Assembly (NCBI GenBank): GCA_015061055.1
Contig: SUXH01000003.1
Span: 112,496-176,495, forward strand
DNA length: 64,000 nucleotides
Reading direction: 5' to 3'
Source: Bacteroidales bacterium
Lineage (GTDB): Bacteria > Bacteroidota > Bacteroidia > Bacteroidales > Muribaculaceae
The notes beneath the pieces are model-generated. The model ran no database searches. It worked only from the letters and a program-made list of their open reading frames with translations, and was not told the origin of the DNA. Below, piece after piece: positions 26,949 through 36,442 of the stretch (its first letter is position 1; the number at the start of each line of letters is the position of its first letter). The position numbers and the translations under genes were made by a program.

Positions 26949-27866
26949 TTATTTAATTTTTCTTATATCGTATGGCGTTTCTTGATATACAAAATAGTTA
27001 AGCCAATTTGAATAAAGCAAATTAGCATGCGATCTCCATCTAACTATTACTCTATTTTCCGGATTATTATCAATATAATAGTTATCCGGTATATGTGGAT
27101 TTAAACCAAGAGACAAATCTCTTTTATATTCAAAGTCGAGTGTATTCGGTGAGTATTCCGGATGACCAAGTATATAAAACTCTCGGCCACCTCTTCCCAT
27201 TACCATATATACCCCACACTCATCACTTTCAGATATAATTTCAAGTTCTTTATGATTTAATATATCTTCTTTTATTATTGTACTATGTCGACTATGTGGT
27301 GCATAGAACATATCATCAAAACCTCTAAAAATAGGGTTCTTATGATTATATACTTTATGTTCAAATACCCCCGATAATTTTGACGGTAACAAAATCTTTC
27401 TTATTCCATATCTATAATATAACCCTGCTAGCGCAGCCCAACATATATATATAGTAGACGTAACATGAGTTTTTGCCCATAAAAAGATATCCTCTAATTG
27501 ATTCCAATAATCAACATGCTCGAAGTCCATTTTCTCAACTGGAGCACCAGTGACAATAAATCCATCATAATTAGAATCTTTTACATCATCAAATTTCTTA
27601 TAAAATGTGTCAAGATGTTCTCTCGGAGTATTCTTACTTTGGTGCCCATCTACCTCAATTAAGTCCAATTCAATTTGTAGGGGGGTATTTGACAATAGAC
27701 GTAACAAATCTGTTTCAGTCATAATTTTTAGAGGCATCAAATTAAGAACAGCTATACGTAAAGGTCTAATATCTTGGCTTAATGCTCTTTGTTCATCTAT
27801 TACAAATATGTTTTCATTTTTCAATTCCTCTACTGCAGGTAATGATGTTGGTATTCTTACTGGCAT
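26949..27866 (-). CDS. metA: Homoserine O-acetyl/succinyltransferase (MetA family)
   Basis: Activates homoserine for methionine synthesis. The 305-residue protein has MetA's catalytic Cys142 (ICWAALAGLYY) and the His-Glu pair HPEY at 235-238. The acyl-CoA selectivity position is Glu111 (GAPVEKM). In characterised MetA enzymes Glu111 favours acetyl-CoA and Gly111 favours succinyl-CoA, so this is predicted to be an acetyltransferase despite the metA name. It lies between a PHP phosphatase (8 nt upstream) and the U32 gene (10 nt downstream). No SAM riboswitch is visible before it. Confidence 0.9.
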   Translation of the reverse strand: MPVRIPTSLPAVEELKNENIFVIDEQRALSQDIRPLRIAVLNLMPLKIMTETDLLRLLSNTPLQIELDLIEVDGHQSKNTPREHLDTFYKKFDDVKDSNYDGFIVTGAPVEKMDFEHVDYWNQLEDIFLWAKTHVTSTIYICWAALAGLYYRYGIRKILLPSKLSGVFEHKVYNHKNPIFRGFDDMFYAPHSRHSTIIKEDILNHKELEIISESDECGVYMVMGRGGREFYILGHPEYSPNTLDFEYKRDLSLGLNPHIPDNYYIDNNPENRVIVRWRSHANLLYSNWLNYFVYQETPYDIRKIK

Positions 27867-27874
27867 ATCTTTAT

Positions 27875-28687
27875 TTATATTTCATTTAGAATTTGTATTG
27901 CTTCATTTCTTCCTGTATTTAAACAATCAGGGTAATGGGCATCTGAATTAACAATAAAAGGAATACTGTAATCCTTTATCCATTTAAAATACATTTTATT
28001 AGGATAAAAACGTTTTGAAATATTAAATGCTTTTGTATTAATTTCAACTATATAATTATTATCAACTATTGCATCAAAAACATTTCTTACAATCTTTTTG
28101 TACCACAATTCATCTTCAATACCATTTTGAAAAGAATTCGCATTATTGCTAATTTTGTCAAAATGACCAATTATATCAAATCCTCCTGCCTCAATCATCT
28201 TCAATGTTTGATTATAAAAACTCAGCACCACACTTTTTATATCATTATTAAAGTATTTCAGCATTTTTAGTTTGAAATCATTAAAATTTCCGTCTATATC
28301 TATATAATCTTTTTCATTTATGAATGACGGAATAAAATGAATTGATCCAATACTATAATCAAGAGACAATTTTCTAAAATAATCGTTGTTAGGTCCCCAA
28401 TTATCCAAGAAATCAATTTCCATGCCGGCGTAAATATTAATTTTATCACCATAAATACTTTTTAGATGACAGACTTCATTTACATATTGTGGCACATCAC
28501 CTTTATTCATATTGCATGCTGACTCACAAATTATCGGTGAATGAGGAGTAAAGCCTAAATATTGAAATCCATCATTTAGAGCAAACTTGACAAATGTCTC
28601 AAGGTTGGCATGCCCATCACAATACTGTGTATGTGTATGGAAATTATACTTATTATTTTGTCTTACTATATTAGCAAAGTCTATCAT
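27875..28687 (-). CDS. PHP-family histidinol-phosphatase-like protein
   Basis: A PHP-domain hydrolase of 270 residues. The metal motifs are present: FHTHTQYCDGH (about 16-26), TPHSP (about 47), GMEIDF, GSIHF (about 115), GHFDKI (about 176) and the final NSDAHYPD (about 250). This is the HisK/HisJ type, which dephosphorylates histidinol phosphate to histidinol. No other his genes are present, so the substrate could be another phosphate ester. Its start overlaps the end of cstA by 17 nt, and metA follows after 8 nt. Confidence 0.8.
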   Translation of the reverse strand: MIDFANIVRQNNKYNFHTHTQYCDGHANLETFVKFALNDGFQYLGFTPHSPIICESACNMNKGDVPQYVNEVCHLKSIYGDKINIYAGMEIDFLDNWGPNNDYFRKLSLDYSIGSIHFIPSFINEKDYIDIDGNFNDFKLKMLKYFNNDIKSVVLSFYNQTLKMIEAGGFDIIGHFDKISNNANSFQNGIEDELWYKKIVRNVFDAIVDNNYIVEINTKAFNISKRFYPNKMYFKWIKDYSIPFIVNSDAHYPDCLNTGRNEAIQILNEI

Positions 28688-30164
28688 TAATTCTATGTTT
28701 CTTTATATTCCTATAAAATAACAGCACTAATATAGCTGAAATTATACTAGCTATTCCTATTGAAATCCAATAATCAATTCTTATATTAGCAAATGACGGG
28801 TATTTAGCTACAACGTAATCAGCAATTATATTATCAAATGTGAATCCTTCAGGTGCAAATATTATATATGTCACACAAACCATTGTCATAAACACTGCTG
28901 GAATTAAAGTTATAAAATACATCTTATTTTTTCTAGCTAAATATACTGTAATAGCCCATAGTGTAAATACTGACAATGCTTGATTACACCAACCAAAGTA
29001 TCTCCACAATATTTGATAATTTATCTGCATTATAAAATATGATAGAACAAAAATTGGTAATGATATAATCAATCTTCTTACAATGGTATTTTGTTTAAAT
29101 TTCAAGAAATCAGATGCTATTAATCTTGCCGTTCGTAATGCGGTATCACCAGAGGTTATAGGAGCTGCAATTACGCCCAAAATTGCCAACAATCCTCCTA
29201 ACTTTCCAAGCCATGATATTGATATTTCATTAACTAAAGGTGCAGCACTATTACCTCCAAGATAATTTATCAGTTCAGAGAAATTTCCTTTAAAAAACGC
29301 TATTGCAGCAGCTGCCCATATTAATGCAACAATACCTTCTGCGACCATTGCACCATAAAACACTCGTTTTCCTAATCTTTCACTCTTTATACAACGTGCC
29401 ATCATCGGAGATTGTGTTGCATGAAAACCTGAAATAGCTCCACAAGCTATAGAAACAAACATCATTGGGAATATTGGGTGTTTTTCTGGATCTGGATATC
29501 TATTATATAGACCCTCGGTAAATTCAGGTATATATTCGAGATTAAATATTAACACACAAAATATTCCAATTGCCATAAATAACAAAGCAAATCCAAAGAT
29601 TGGATACAAATTACCTATTAGTTTATCTATTGGCAATAAAGTTGCTAAAATATAGTATATAAATATAATTATAATCCAAAACTGTGTGTCAAAAGTTTCT
29701 GGTGTCAATCCAGCTATAAGTTGTGCTGGATTTATTACAAACACTGCTCCAACTAATATCATCAGCACTAATGCAAAGACACGCATTATCTGCTTAATTT
29801 TGCCACCAAGTTGTTCGCCAACGATTTCAGGTAAAGACGCACCGCCTTCTCTTATTGACATCATCCCTGATACATAATCATGTATTGCCCCTGCAAAAAT
29901 TGTACCTAATGAAATCCATAAAAATGCAGATGGTCCATACATTACACCCATAATTGCACCAAAAATTGGTCCTAAACCTGCTATATTCAAGAATTGTATG
30001 AGAAATACTTTCCATGTTGGCATAGGGATATAATCAATACCATCAGTCATAGTGTATGCTGGTGTTTTACGCTTATCATCTATGTCAAGAATTCTATCTA
30101 CAAAAGTACCATATATAAAGTACCCTCCTATTAGCACTAATAATGCAATTATAAATGAAATCAT
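28671..30164 (-). CDS. cstA: Carbon starvation protein A family transporter
   Basis: A polytopic membrane protein of 497 residues with about 13 hydrophobic helices. The conserved CstA blocks are present: DRILDIDDKRKTPAYTMTDG near 23-42, NIAGLGPIFGAIMG near 61-74, GAIHDYVSGMMS near 91-102, and HATQSPMMARC near 246-256. CstA transports peptides or pyruvate and is induced by carbon limitation in E. coli. This form is shorter than the 700-residue E. coli protein, as is usual for Bacteroidetes. It starts 10 nt after the TPR/propeller gene and overlaps the PHP gene. Confidence 0.88.
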   Translation of the reverse strand: MISFIIALLVLIGGYFIYGTFVDRILDIDDKRKTPAYTMTDGIDYIPMPTWKVFLIQFLNIAGLGPIFGAIMGVMYGPSAFLWISLGTIFAGAIHDYVSGMMSIREGGASLPEIVGEQLGGKIKQIMRVFALVLMILVGAVFVINPAQLIAGLTPETFDTQFWIIIIFIYYILATLLPIDKLIGNLYPIFGFALLFMAIGIFCVLIFNLEYIPEFTEGLYNRYPDPEKHPIFPMMFVSIACGAISGFHATQSPMMARCIKSERLGKRVFYGAMVAEGIVALIWAAAAIAFFKGNFSELINYLGGNSAAPLVNEISISWLGKLGGLLAILGVIAAPITSGDTALRTARLIASDFLKFKQNTIVRRLIISLPIFVLSYFIMQINYQILWRYFGWCNQALSVFTLWAITVYLARKNKMYFITLIPAVFMTMVCVTYIIFAPEGFTFDNIIADYVVAKYPSFANIRIDYWISIGIASIISAILVLLFYRNIKKHRINDRLC

Positions 30165-30174
30165 CGTTTTGAAT

Positions 30175-31593
30175 TTACTTATTTAATAGTTTCTGTTCCT
30201 CAGCTCTCACCCAATTTTCAGTCTTAAAAATAACTTCTAACAATTTTTTAAGTTCTTTTTCTTTGACAATAATATCTTCCTTTATTGATTGATTTTCAGC
30301 ATTTTTTATATAATCGCTTCTTAAAGACTTTATTGTAGATTTTAATTCATCTCGTTCTTGATAGAGTATGCACAATTGCTTCATCTCGCGTACAGCATCC
30401 TTTGACTTGAAATCAATTAATGAATCATAAATCAATCCTTTTTTTATCACAAACATAAAATCAGATTCATATTTTCGCTTATTAACATCAATCTTTATGT
30501 TCTGTATATTATCAACCATATATTGATAGTCCTCATCACCCCATGTTAATTTATAATCACTCATTCTTGCAAACTTAGGAAGATTTACTTCATCAATACG
30601 GTGATTCTTTCTAATCTCATTCCGTTTAAAAACATAGATTGTAACTTTACCTTCAATGTTGTTACGTTCTGTAGCCCACCACCCCAATCCGGTTACATCA
30701 TCTAATACCAACATATAATCATTCGCAGCCGAGTTATATGGCATTCCAAGATTCTGCCCTTTTAGAAATTCTCCAGTTTCTTCATCTTTTCTTGTGAAAA
30801 AAATATCATAACCTCCTAATGTACTCTCATTATTTGAAGCATAATACATTGTCATACCATCTTGCATTAAAAATGGGAAATTCAAATCACCATTATTTGA
30901 TATTTTTGTGTCTATAAATTTTGGGGTATCCCAACTACCATCAATCAATTTAACTGACTCACAAAGTCGTATTTTACCATTATCATCTGGTGAAGCCAAT
31001 ATAATTCTACTATCACTCTGATCTCTGAATCCTATTATTGATTGTTCTAATGATGGAGGGAGCTCTGATTGTGATAAAATATAACCGGTTTCAGGAGATA
31101 TTTTATAGTTATGAAAGAATTCATCTTTATCTACAGATATACTATCAAGCACAACAATATCCTCTACATGATCGAGCATCGACTTTGCATTTCTTGCATA
31201 TTGTATTTCATACTTAATTTCATCACTTATTTCTTTTTTATTATCAATCATTATTGATTGATATTCTCCGTACATTTTTAAAGCATTATCAAATTCATAT
31301 CTTTTACTATATATTTTCCCTAAATAATATGGTGCATCTATCACCCGTCTACTCATTGCATATTCAAAATATTTTATAGACTCATCTTCGTTTCCTAACT
31401 TATATAAACATACACCAATCCAATAGTTAACCGAGCCATTCTTTTTGTTTTTTTTATATTCTTTCATAAACAAAGGTAATGCTGATGCATAATCTTCGTC
31501 TTTATAAAACTCTTTTGCTTTTGATAATTGAGCATCAATTTTTGTAACACAAAATATTAATAGTAATATTAAAGTAATAAACTTTTTCATCAT
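30175..31593 (-). CDS. Exported TPR and WD40-like propeller protein (PorE-like, no OmpA domain)
   Basis: A 472-residue protein with a signal peptide (residues 1-22, ending at KIDAQ). TPR repeats follow (about 25-130: AKEFYKDEDYASALPLFMKE, NYWIGVCLYKLGNEDESIKY). The middle (about 190-330) has PD40-type propeller blades such as NFPFLMQDGMTMYYASNNES and GYDIFFTRKDEETGEF. The last 80 residues are a charged coiled coil. This order is that of PorE, a periplasmic component of the type IX secretion apparatus, but the C-terminal OmpA-like peptidoglycan-binding domain of PorE is absent. Role unproven; periplasmic scaffold is the best guess. It has a good promoter and leads a run through cstA, the PHP gene, metA and the U32 gene. 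Confidence 0.72.
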   Translation of the reverse strand: MMKKFITLILLLIFCVTKIDAQLSKAKEFYKDEDYASALPLFMKEYKKNKKNGSVNYWIGVCLYKLGNEDESIKYFEYAMSRRVIDAPYYLGKIYSKRYEFDNALKMYGEYQSIMIDNKKEISDEIKYEIQYARNAKSMLDHVEDIVVLDSISVDKDEFFHNYKISPETGYILSQSELPPSLEQSIIGFRDQSDSRIILASPDDNGKIRLCESVKLIDGSWDTPKFIDTKISNNGDLNFPFLMQDGMTMYYASNNESTLGGYDIFFTRKDEETGEFLKGQNLGMPYNSAANDYMLVLDDVTGLGWWATERNNIEGKVTIYVFKRNEIRKNHRIDEVNLPKFARMSDYKLTWGDEDYQYMVDNIQNIKIDVNKRKYESDFMFVIKKGLIYDSLIDFKSKDAVREMKQLCILYQERDELKSTIKSLRSDYIKNAENQSIKEDIIVKEKELKKLLEVIFKTENWVRAEEQKLLNK

Positions 31594-31610
31594 TTTATAA
31601 AATTTGAATT

Positions 31611-31641
31611 CAAAGTTAACAATTTTATTGTATTAATCAAT
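31611..31641 (-). promoter_or_regulatory. Promoter of the TPR/propeller-cstA run
   Basis: On the minus strand TAACTTTG (31618-31611) with ATTG (31641-31638) 19 nt upstream. Confidence 0.55.
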
Positions 31642-31666
31642 ATAATGTAGTACCAATTATAAAAGG

Positions 31667-32872
31667 TTAATCAACATTTAAAAGACCTTCTTCTATTAAA
31701 ATACGTTCAATATCCATTTGTGTGTTCCAACGATTAAGATCATTTCGATTCTCAAACATGATTACACTCACACCACTCTTTGGATATTTTGCAGCATAGA
31801 TTTGAAAGCCACCATTATCCCCAGTATGATATATTTTAAGTTCTCTACCTGGCATATTATCTATAAACCACCCAAAACCATAAAATGTATTCTCTCTATT
31901 TTGATATGTTGAATATTTACTTTCACTAACATTAATTTGAGGAGAATATGCTAATTCTTTTGTAGTTTTTTTAATCACAGTATTATTTCTCAATGCATTT
32001 TCCCATTTAATAAAGTCATCCAATGAGGTATAAATACCGCCATCAGCTTTTGTGCCAAAGAATGTTTCTTCACCATAATCATACTCCATCCATTGTACTC
32101 CACTTTTATCTGTATATTGTGACAGTAAACTGCCTTTATCTTTCTGTGAATCAGAATCAATACTATTGGAATAAGCTTTAGTGATATTAATATACCCGTG
32201 TGCCATTTGTGGAATATCTATTAATGGTTCAAAATATCTTACATTGGTCATAGCGGCTCTATTAAATATATATTCTCTTTGAAATGTTTCAAAATCCAAC
32301 CCTGAAACTCGACTAACCACCTCTGCTAGAATTTGAAAAGTCGGATTTTTATAGTCATAATATGTACCCGGCTCAAATTTCAACTCATCTAATTCAACCA
32401 TATACTCTAAGCATTGCTTATCCACAATATGCAACATAAAATCCTTGTCTACGCGAGGTCTTTTATCAGGTACGCCAGATGAGTGACTCATCAAATGTCT
32501 TAGTTGTACTTTTTCCCAAATATCACTTTTGAATTCAGGGAAATACTTTGCTACATTATCATTTATATCAAGTTTACCTTGTTCATACAAATACAATATT
32601 GCAACTACTGTAAATTGTTTTGTTACTGATGCAATATTAAAAACAGTGTGCTCATTTATCTTCTCTTTTGAATTAACATCACTAATTCCACGATAACCCT
32701 TATACACAATATTGTCACCATTTAAAATAGCCATTGCGCACCCGGGTGCATCACTTGAATAGTTTTTATTAAGTAATGAATCCAATCTTTCAGTTATATT
32801 GACATTATTTTTATTGGCAGAGCCACAACTAATCATCACAATAGATAGTATTATTAGATATATTTTTTTCAT
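31667..32872 (-). CDS. Serine hydrolase lipoprotein, class C beta-lactamase fold
   Basis: A 401-residue member of the beta-lactamase/penicillin-binding (AmpC-like) serine hydrolases. A lipoprotein signal ends at the lipobox ISC-G (Cys16 in this numbering). The active site motifs are S-V-T-K (Ser82, Lys85) in IASVTKQF, Y-x-N in YDYKNP and H-T-G near residue 350 (IYHTGDNGG), the KTG equivalent. Such proteins are esterases, D-aminopeptidases or peptidoglycan enzymes; resistance cannot be assumed. A TTG extension to 32884 would overlap mutL; the ATG at 32872 gives a standard signal peptide. It lies 8 nt after mutL. Confidence 0.85.
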   Translation of the reverse strand: MKKIYLIILSIVMISCGSANKNNVNITERLDSLLNKNYSSDAPGCAMAILNGDNIVYKGYRGISDVNSKEKINEHTVFNIASVTKQFTVVAILYLYEQGKLDINDNVAKYFPEFKSDIWEKVQLRHLMSHSSGVPDKRPRVDKDFMLHIVDKQCLEYMVELDELKFEPGTYYDYKNPTFQILAEVVSRVSGLDFETFQREYIFNRAAMTNVRYFEPLIDIPQMAHGYINITKAYSNSIDSDSQKDKGSLLSQYTDKSGVQWMEYDYGEETFFGTKADGGIYTSLDDFIKWENALRNNTVIKKTTKELAYSPQINVSESKYSTYQNRENTFYGFGWFIDNMPGRELKIYHTGDNGGFQIYAAKYPKSGVSVIMFENRNDLNRWNTQMDIERILIEEGLLNVD

Positions 32873-32880
32873 ACAATTAA

Positions 32881-34758
32881 TCAAAACATTTTATTTATTT
32901 GTTCTAAATTCAGTTTATTAAATACTTTCTTACCATCAGGAGTATATTTGGGCTCTGGTAGTGACATTAAATCTTCTACCAAAGCTTCCGCTTCACTATT
33001 ACTCATATTCTTGCCATACGATAAAGCACTATTCTTGGCAACTGATAGAGCGATAGTTTCAAATATTTTTTCTGACAACTCCTTGCCTCCATCATTTACA
33101 TCTTCAATTACTTGTAGAATTGTATCTTCAATATCTAAATTTTCAACTCCCGCCGGCATTCCATTAACTGTCCAATCATTTCCACTTAAATGTGAAAGAT
33201 TAAAGCCAAGTTTGTTTAAACCTTCATCAATCTCCTCCATTACTGCACTTTGTGCGGGAGTTAAATGCAATATTATTGGGAATACTATTCCTTGTGACAC
33301 AATATCATCTTGTTGTATCTGTTTTATATAGCGTTCATATAATATCTTAACATGAGCCCTATGCTGATCAATAATAATTAGCCCATTATTTAAAGTTGAA
33401 ATAATATATTTCCCACTTAAAGGAATACAAACCATACTATTTTTGCCATCTTCTATACTCTCGTCAAAAATGGATGAAGATATGTAATTATTCTTGTTTT
33501 TATCTTCAATACCTAACAACTCATTTGATATTTCATTTTCATCAGACGCACAAATCTTACTCTTTGTAAAACCTTCACTTAATATCTCCCAATTTTTCAA
33601 TGAATCAGGAATTTGTGATCTATAATTACCTTTAGAGAGACTTTTAGATGTTTCAAATGGATTATATGCTGGATCATATTCAATACCGGGTTTTTTGTAT
33701 GATGATTCAGTCGTAAATGCAGGAATTTCCGGTGCGTCTTCAGTATCAAAATCTATAGACGGAACAACACTGAATTTGCCCAATGTTTCTTTTATTGCAG
33801 CCAATATTATTTGCCATATTGGAGCTTCATTCTCAAACTTAATCTCTGTTTTAGTTGGATGGATATTTACATCAATCGACTCAGGAGCAACAGTGAAATT
33901 CAAGAAATAATTTGGTTGCATATCATTTGCAATTAATTCTTCATAACTAGTAGTTACAGCTTTATGAAAATAAGGATGTCTCATATATCGCCCGTTCACA
34001 AAAAAATACTGCAAACTATTACGTTTTCTTGCATTCTCAGGCTTTGAGACAAAACCATTAATTTTTACCATTGAGGTTTCCAAATTTAATGGAATTAATT
34101 GCATATCCAACGAACGCCCAAACAAGTCAATAATCCTTTGTTTGAAAGAACTTCCTAAAAGTTTATATATGGTATTATCATTATGAACTAATGTGAAATT
34201 CACATTATGATTCACTAATGTTAATTTCTCAAATTCTTTTATAATATTACTAAGTTCAACTTGGTTGCTTTTCAAGAATTTTCTACGCGCTGGTACATTA
34301 TAGAATAAATTCTTAATTATAAAATTTGCTCCAACAGGACACATCTCTGGTTCTTGTTTTTCACAAATTGAACCCGAAATTAGAATTTTTGTTCCAATAG
34401 AATCTTCTTTTCTCGCTGTTCTTAACTCAAGTTGAGATATTGCTGCAATCGAGGCCAATGCTTCTCCTCTAAATCCCATCGTATTTAATGAGAATAAATC
34501 TTCAGCAGTCGTTATCTTTGATGTTGAATGACGTTCAAATGCCAAACGAGCATCTGTTGCACTCATTCCTTTGCCATTATCAATTACTTGTATCAGTGTA
34601 CGACCGGCATCTTTAAGTATTATTTTTATATCATCAGCACCTGCATCAATAGAATTTTCAACAAGCTCTTTTATAACTGATGACGGACGTTGTATCACTT
34701 CACCAGCGGCAATTTGATTTGCAACAGAATCGGGTAATAATTTAATTATATCACTCAT
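32881..34758 (-). CDS. mutL: DNA mismatch repair protein MutL
   Basis: Links mismatch recognition by MutS to strand removal. The N-terminal GHKL ATPase is intact: ELVENSIDAGAD, DNGKGMS and GFRGEALASI. The 625-residue protein starts at the ATG at 34758, which overlaps the stop of the upstream OstA-like gene (ATGA). The C-terminal dimerisation domain carries DQHRAHVKILYE where nuclease-active MutL proteins have DQHA(x)2E, and TPDGKK where they have CPHGRP, so the endonuclease site looks lost. No MutH is present in the window. Position in the surA-ostA-mutL run matches the arrangement I know from Bacteroidales. Confidence 0.93.
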   Translation of the reverse strand: MSDIIKLLPDSVANQIAAGEVIQRPSSVIKELVENSIDAGADDIKIILKDAGRTLIQVIDNGKGMSATDARLAFERHSTSKITTAEDLFSLNTMGFRGEALASIAAISQLELRTARKEDSIGTKILISGSICEKQEPEMCPVGANFIIKNLFYNVPARRKFLKSNQVELSNIIKEFEKLTLVNHNVNFTLVHNDNTIYKLLGSSFKQRIIDLFGRSLDMQLIPLNLETSMVKINGFVSKPENARKRNSLQYFFVNGRYMRHPYFHKAVTTSYEELIANDMQPNYFLNFTVAPESIDVNIHPTKTEIKFENEAPIWQIILAAIKETLGKFSVVPSIDFDTEDAPEIPAFTTESSYKKPGIEYDPAYNPFETSKSLSKGNYRSQIPDSLKNWEILSEGFTKSKICASDENEISNELLGIEDKNKNNYISSSIFDESIEDGKNSMVCIPLSGKYIISTLNNGLIIIDQHRAHVKILYERYIKQIQQDDIVSQGIVFPIILHLTPAQSAVMEEIDEGLNKLGFNLSHLSGNDWTVNGMPAGVENLDIEDTILQVIEDVNDGGKELSEKIFETIALSVAKNSALSYGKNMSNSEAEALVEDLMSLPEPKYTPDGKKVFNKLNLEQINKMF

Positions 34759-36416
34759 TTCATTTCTCTTTTCCAAATTTTTCGATCTGTTCCAGTCGAC
34801 TTATTTAATAATAATTCCATTTCTTTGGGTATCACAAATATATCGTCAGCATTTTGGGGACGAATTGAACCAAACCACTGGAATCCATCTAAATATAAAT
34901 CTCTTTGTTTTGCCTTATATAATGGAACTGCTTTAGCAACAGGTTGAGGCCACATACTTATTCTGTCAATCTCTTGCTTAGGTTTTAATAGCATTTTTAA
35001 ATAACTTCCTTCAGCTGTTACATATTTATTATATGTCGAATCATTCTCCATTGGTAACATTAATACTCTTGCATTACCATCAACATCTAATTGTCGTAAT
35101 TCGCCATTATTAAAATATGCTGTCATTTTTTTCCCTGCAAGCTGATTATAATATATCTCACCTATATGTTCGGCAACAAATGCCGTATTTGGAAGTTCTG
35201 CAAAATCAACTGTACTATCATTCAAATGGACATATATCTCATTTCCAAATATTTGTCGTGCACCTGTCCATATTATTGGATGCTTAAACATTTTTAAGAC
35301 TGAATCACGCTCCTCCATTGACATTGAATCGCACAAACCTTGTATATCACTTCTAAAAAAACGGACTTTTGGATATGCTACCATTATTCGCATCGTATCA
35401 ACATCAACATAAGTTTTTATAGTGTCTGCATGCAAATACAATGTGTCCTTTTGTGAGAACTCACGAACTCTTGCTCTTCTTGTAGCATACGAATAATTCT
35501 TTTTTTCATTATGATAGCCATAGTCTCCATCAATAATCGTACGGTGTACAGAATCCGTTAATTCCATTCTTCCAAATGCCTCTCCATATCCGATATTTCT
35601 ATCGTAGAATATAGTGTCACCTGTTAGTCTTTCATTGTTTTTACCAACTAATATTGATCTATTATATAATGTAGCTATTTCTTTTGCAGTATTATACCAT
35701 CCTTTACTTGTGTATATTATATTACTATCGGAAACAATTGTTGTAAAACCTACAATCTTAGCTATCTTAGTATTAGTGTTATAATGTAGCGTATCAGTTT
35801 GCATTACATACTTATTATTCGATAGTTCCACATCATATAAGAATTGAGCTTCTTTAGTATCTGGCTCATATTGTCCATAAACGGATGATAACTCATTCTT
35901 TTCATCAACAATTTTACCTCCTTCAAAATAATAGCCAAGGTTTTCAATCATATCATAATCTAAACTATCTGTAAATAGTGTTACTTCTTTATTTTCTAAT
36001 CGAACATTATTTCTAAGTTTGGCATATTCATCATCACCATTATAATACAAGAAATCGGCATAGACAAATAATGTATCACCTTGCTCCATTTTTACATTTC
36101 CAAATGCATCAAATGAATTATTCTTTTCATAAAAATAGGCACTATCACAATACATAAACATTCCCTCTTTTCTGAACTTAACATTACCTTTCAAAACTTG
36201 AAAATTAGGAGTTGCCTTTTCATCTGCAATTAACTCATCAGCATATTCTAAGAATACTTTATTCTTTTGAAATCTATCTGCACCAGGTACTTGTGGTTTT
36301 ATTTCTTCTTTTACTTTGGGCTGTTGAGCCATAATATAATTAGTGATACCTGTAACACCAAAAACAGCCAAAAGGCACAAGATTACTTTGTAAACCTTAT
36401 GCCCTTTATTTCTCAT
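34755..36416 (-). CDS. OstA-like LPS-transport protein
   Basis: A 553-residue exported protein. A signal anchor lies in the first 30 residues (VILCLLAVFGVTGITNYIMA). The body is made of repeated OstA/LptA-type beta-jellyroll units, with strands like MFMYCDSAYFYEKNNSFDAF, TIFYDRNIGYGEAFGRMEL and GSYLKMLL. LptA proteins bridge the periplasm in lipopolysaccharide export; the long Bacteroidetes OstA-like proteins are thought to serve the same route, but no direct proof is in the sequence. A TTG start at 36458 would overlap the upstream gene; the ATG at 36416 gives a good signal peptide. Its stop overlaps the mutL start. lpxA, lpxC and lpxD are elsewhere in the window. Confidence 0.8.
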   Translation of the reverse strand: MRNKGHKVYKVILCLLAVFGVTGITNYIMAQQPKVKEEIKPQVPGADRFQKNKVFLEYADELIADEKATPNFQVLKGNVKFRKEGMFMYCDSAYFYEKNNSFDAFGNVKMEQGDTLFVYADFLYYNGDDEYAKLRNNVRLENKEVTLFTDSLDYDMIENLGYYFEGGKIVDEKNELSSVYGQYEPDTKEAQFLYDVELSNNKYVMQTDTLHYNTNTKIAKIVGFTTIVSDSNIIYTSKGWYNTAKEIATLYNRSILVGKNNERLTGDTIFYDRNIGYGEAFGRMELTDSVHRTIIDGDYGYHNEKKNYSYATRRARVREFSQKDTLYLHADTIKTYVDVDTMRIMVAYPKVRFFRSDIQGLCDSMSMEERDSVLKMFKHPIIWTGARQIFGNEIYVHLNDSTVDFAELPNTAFVAEHIGEIYYNQLAGKKMTAYFNNGELRQLDVDGNARVLMLPMENDSTYNKYVTAEGSYLKMLLKPKQEIDRISMWPQPVAKAVPLYKAKQRDLYLDGFQWFGSIRPQNADDIFVIPKEMELLLNKSTGTDRKIWKREMK

Positions 36417-36442
36417 TTTTTTATTCTTTCTTATCACAGTTG

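Noticed and set aside
31667..32872. Beta-lactam resistance gene
   Set aside because: The fold is shared by esterases and peptidases; nothing in the sequence shows beta-lactamase function.
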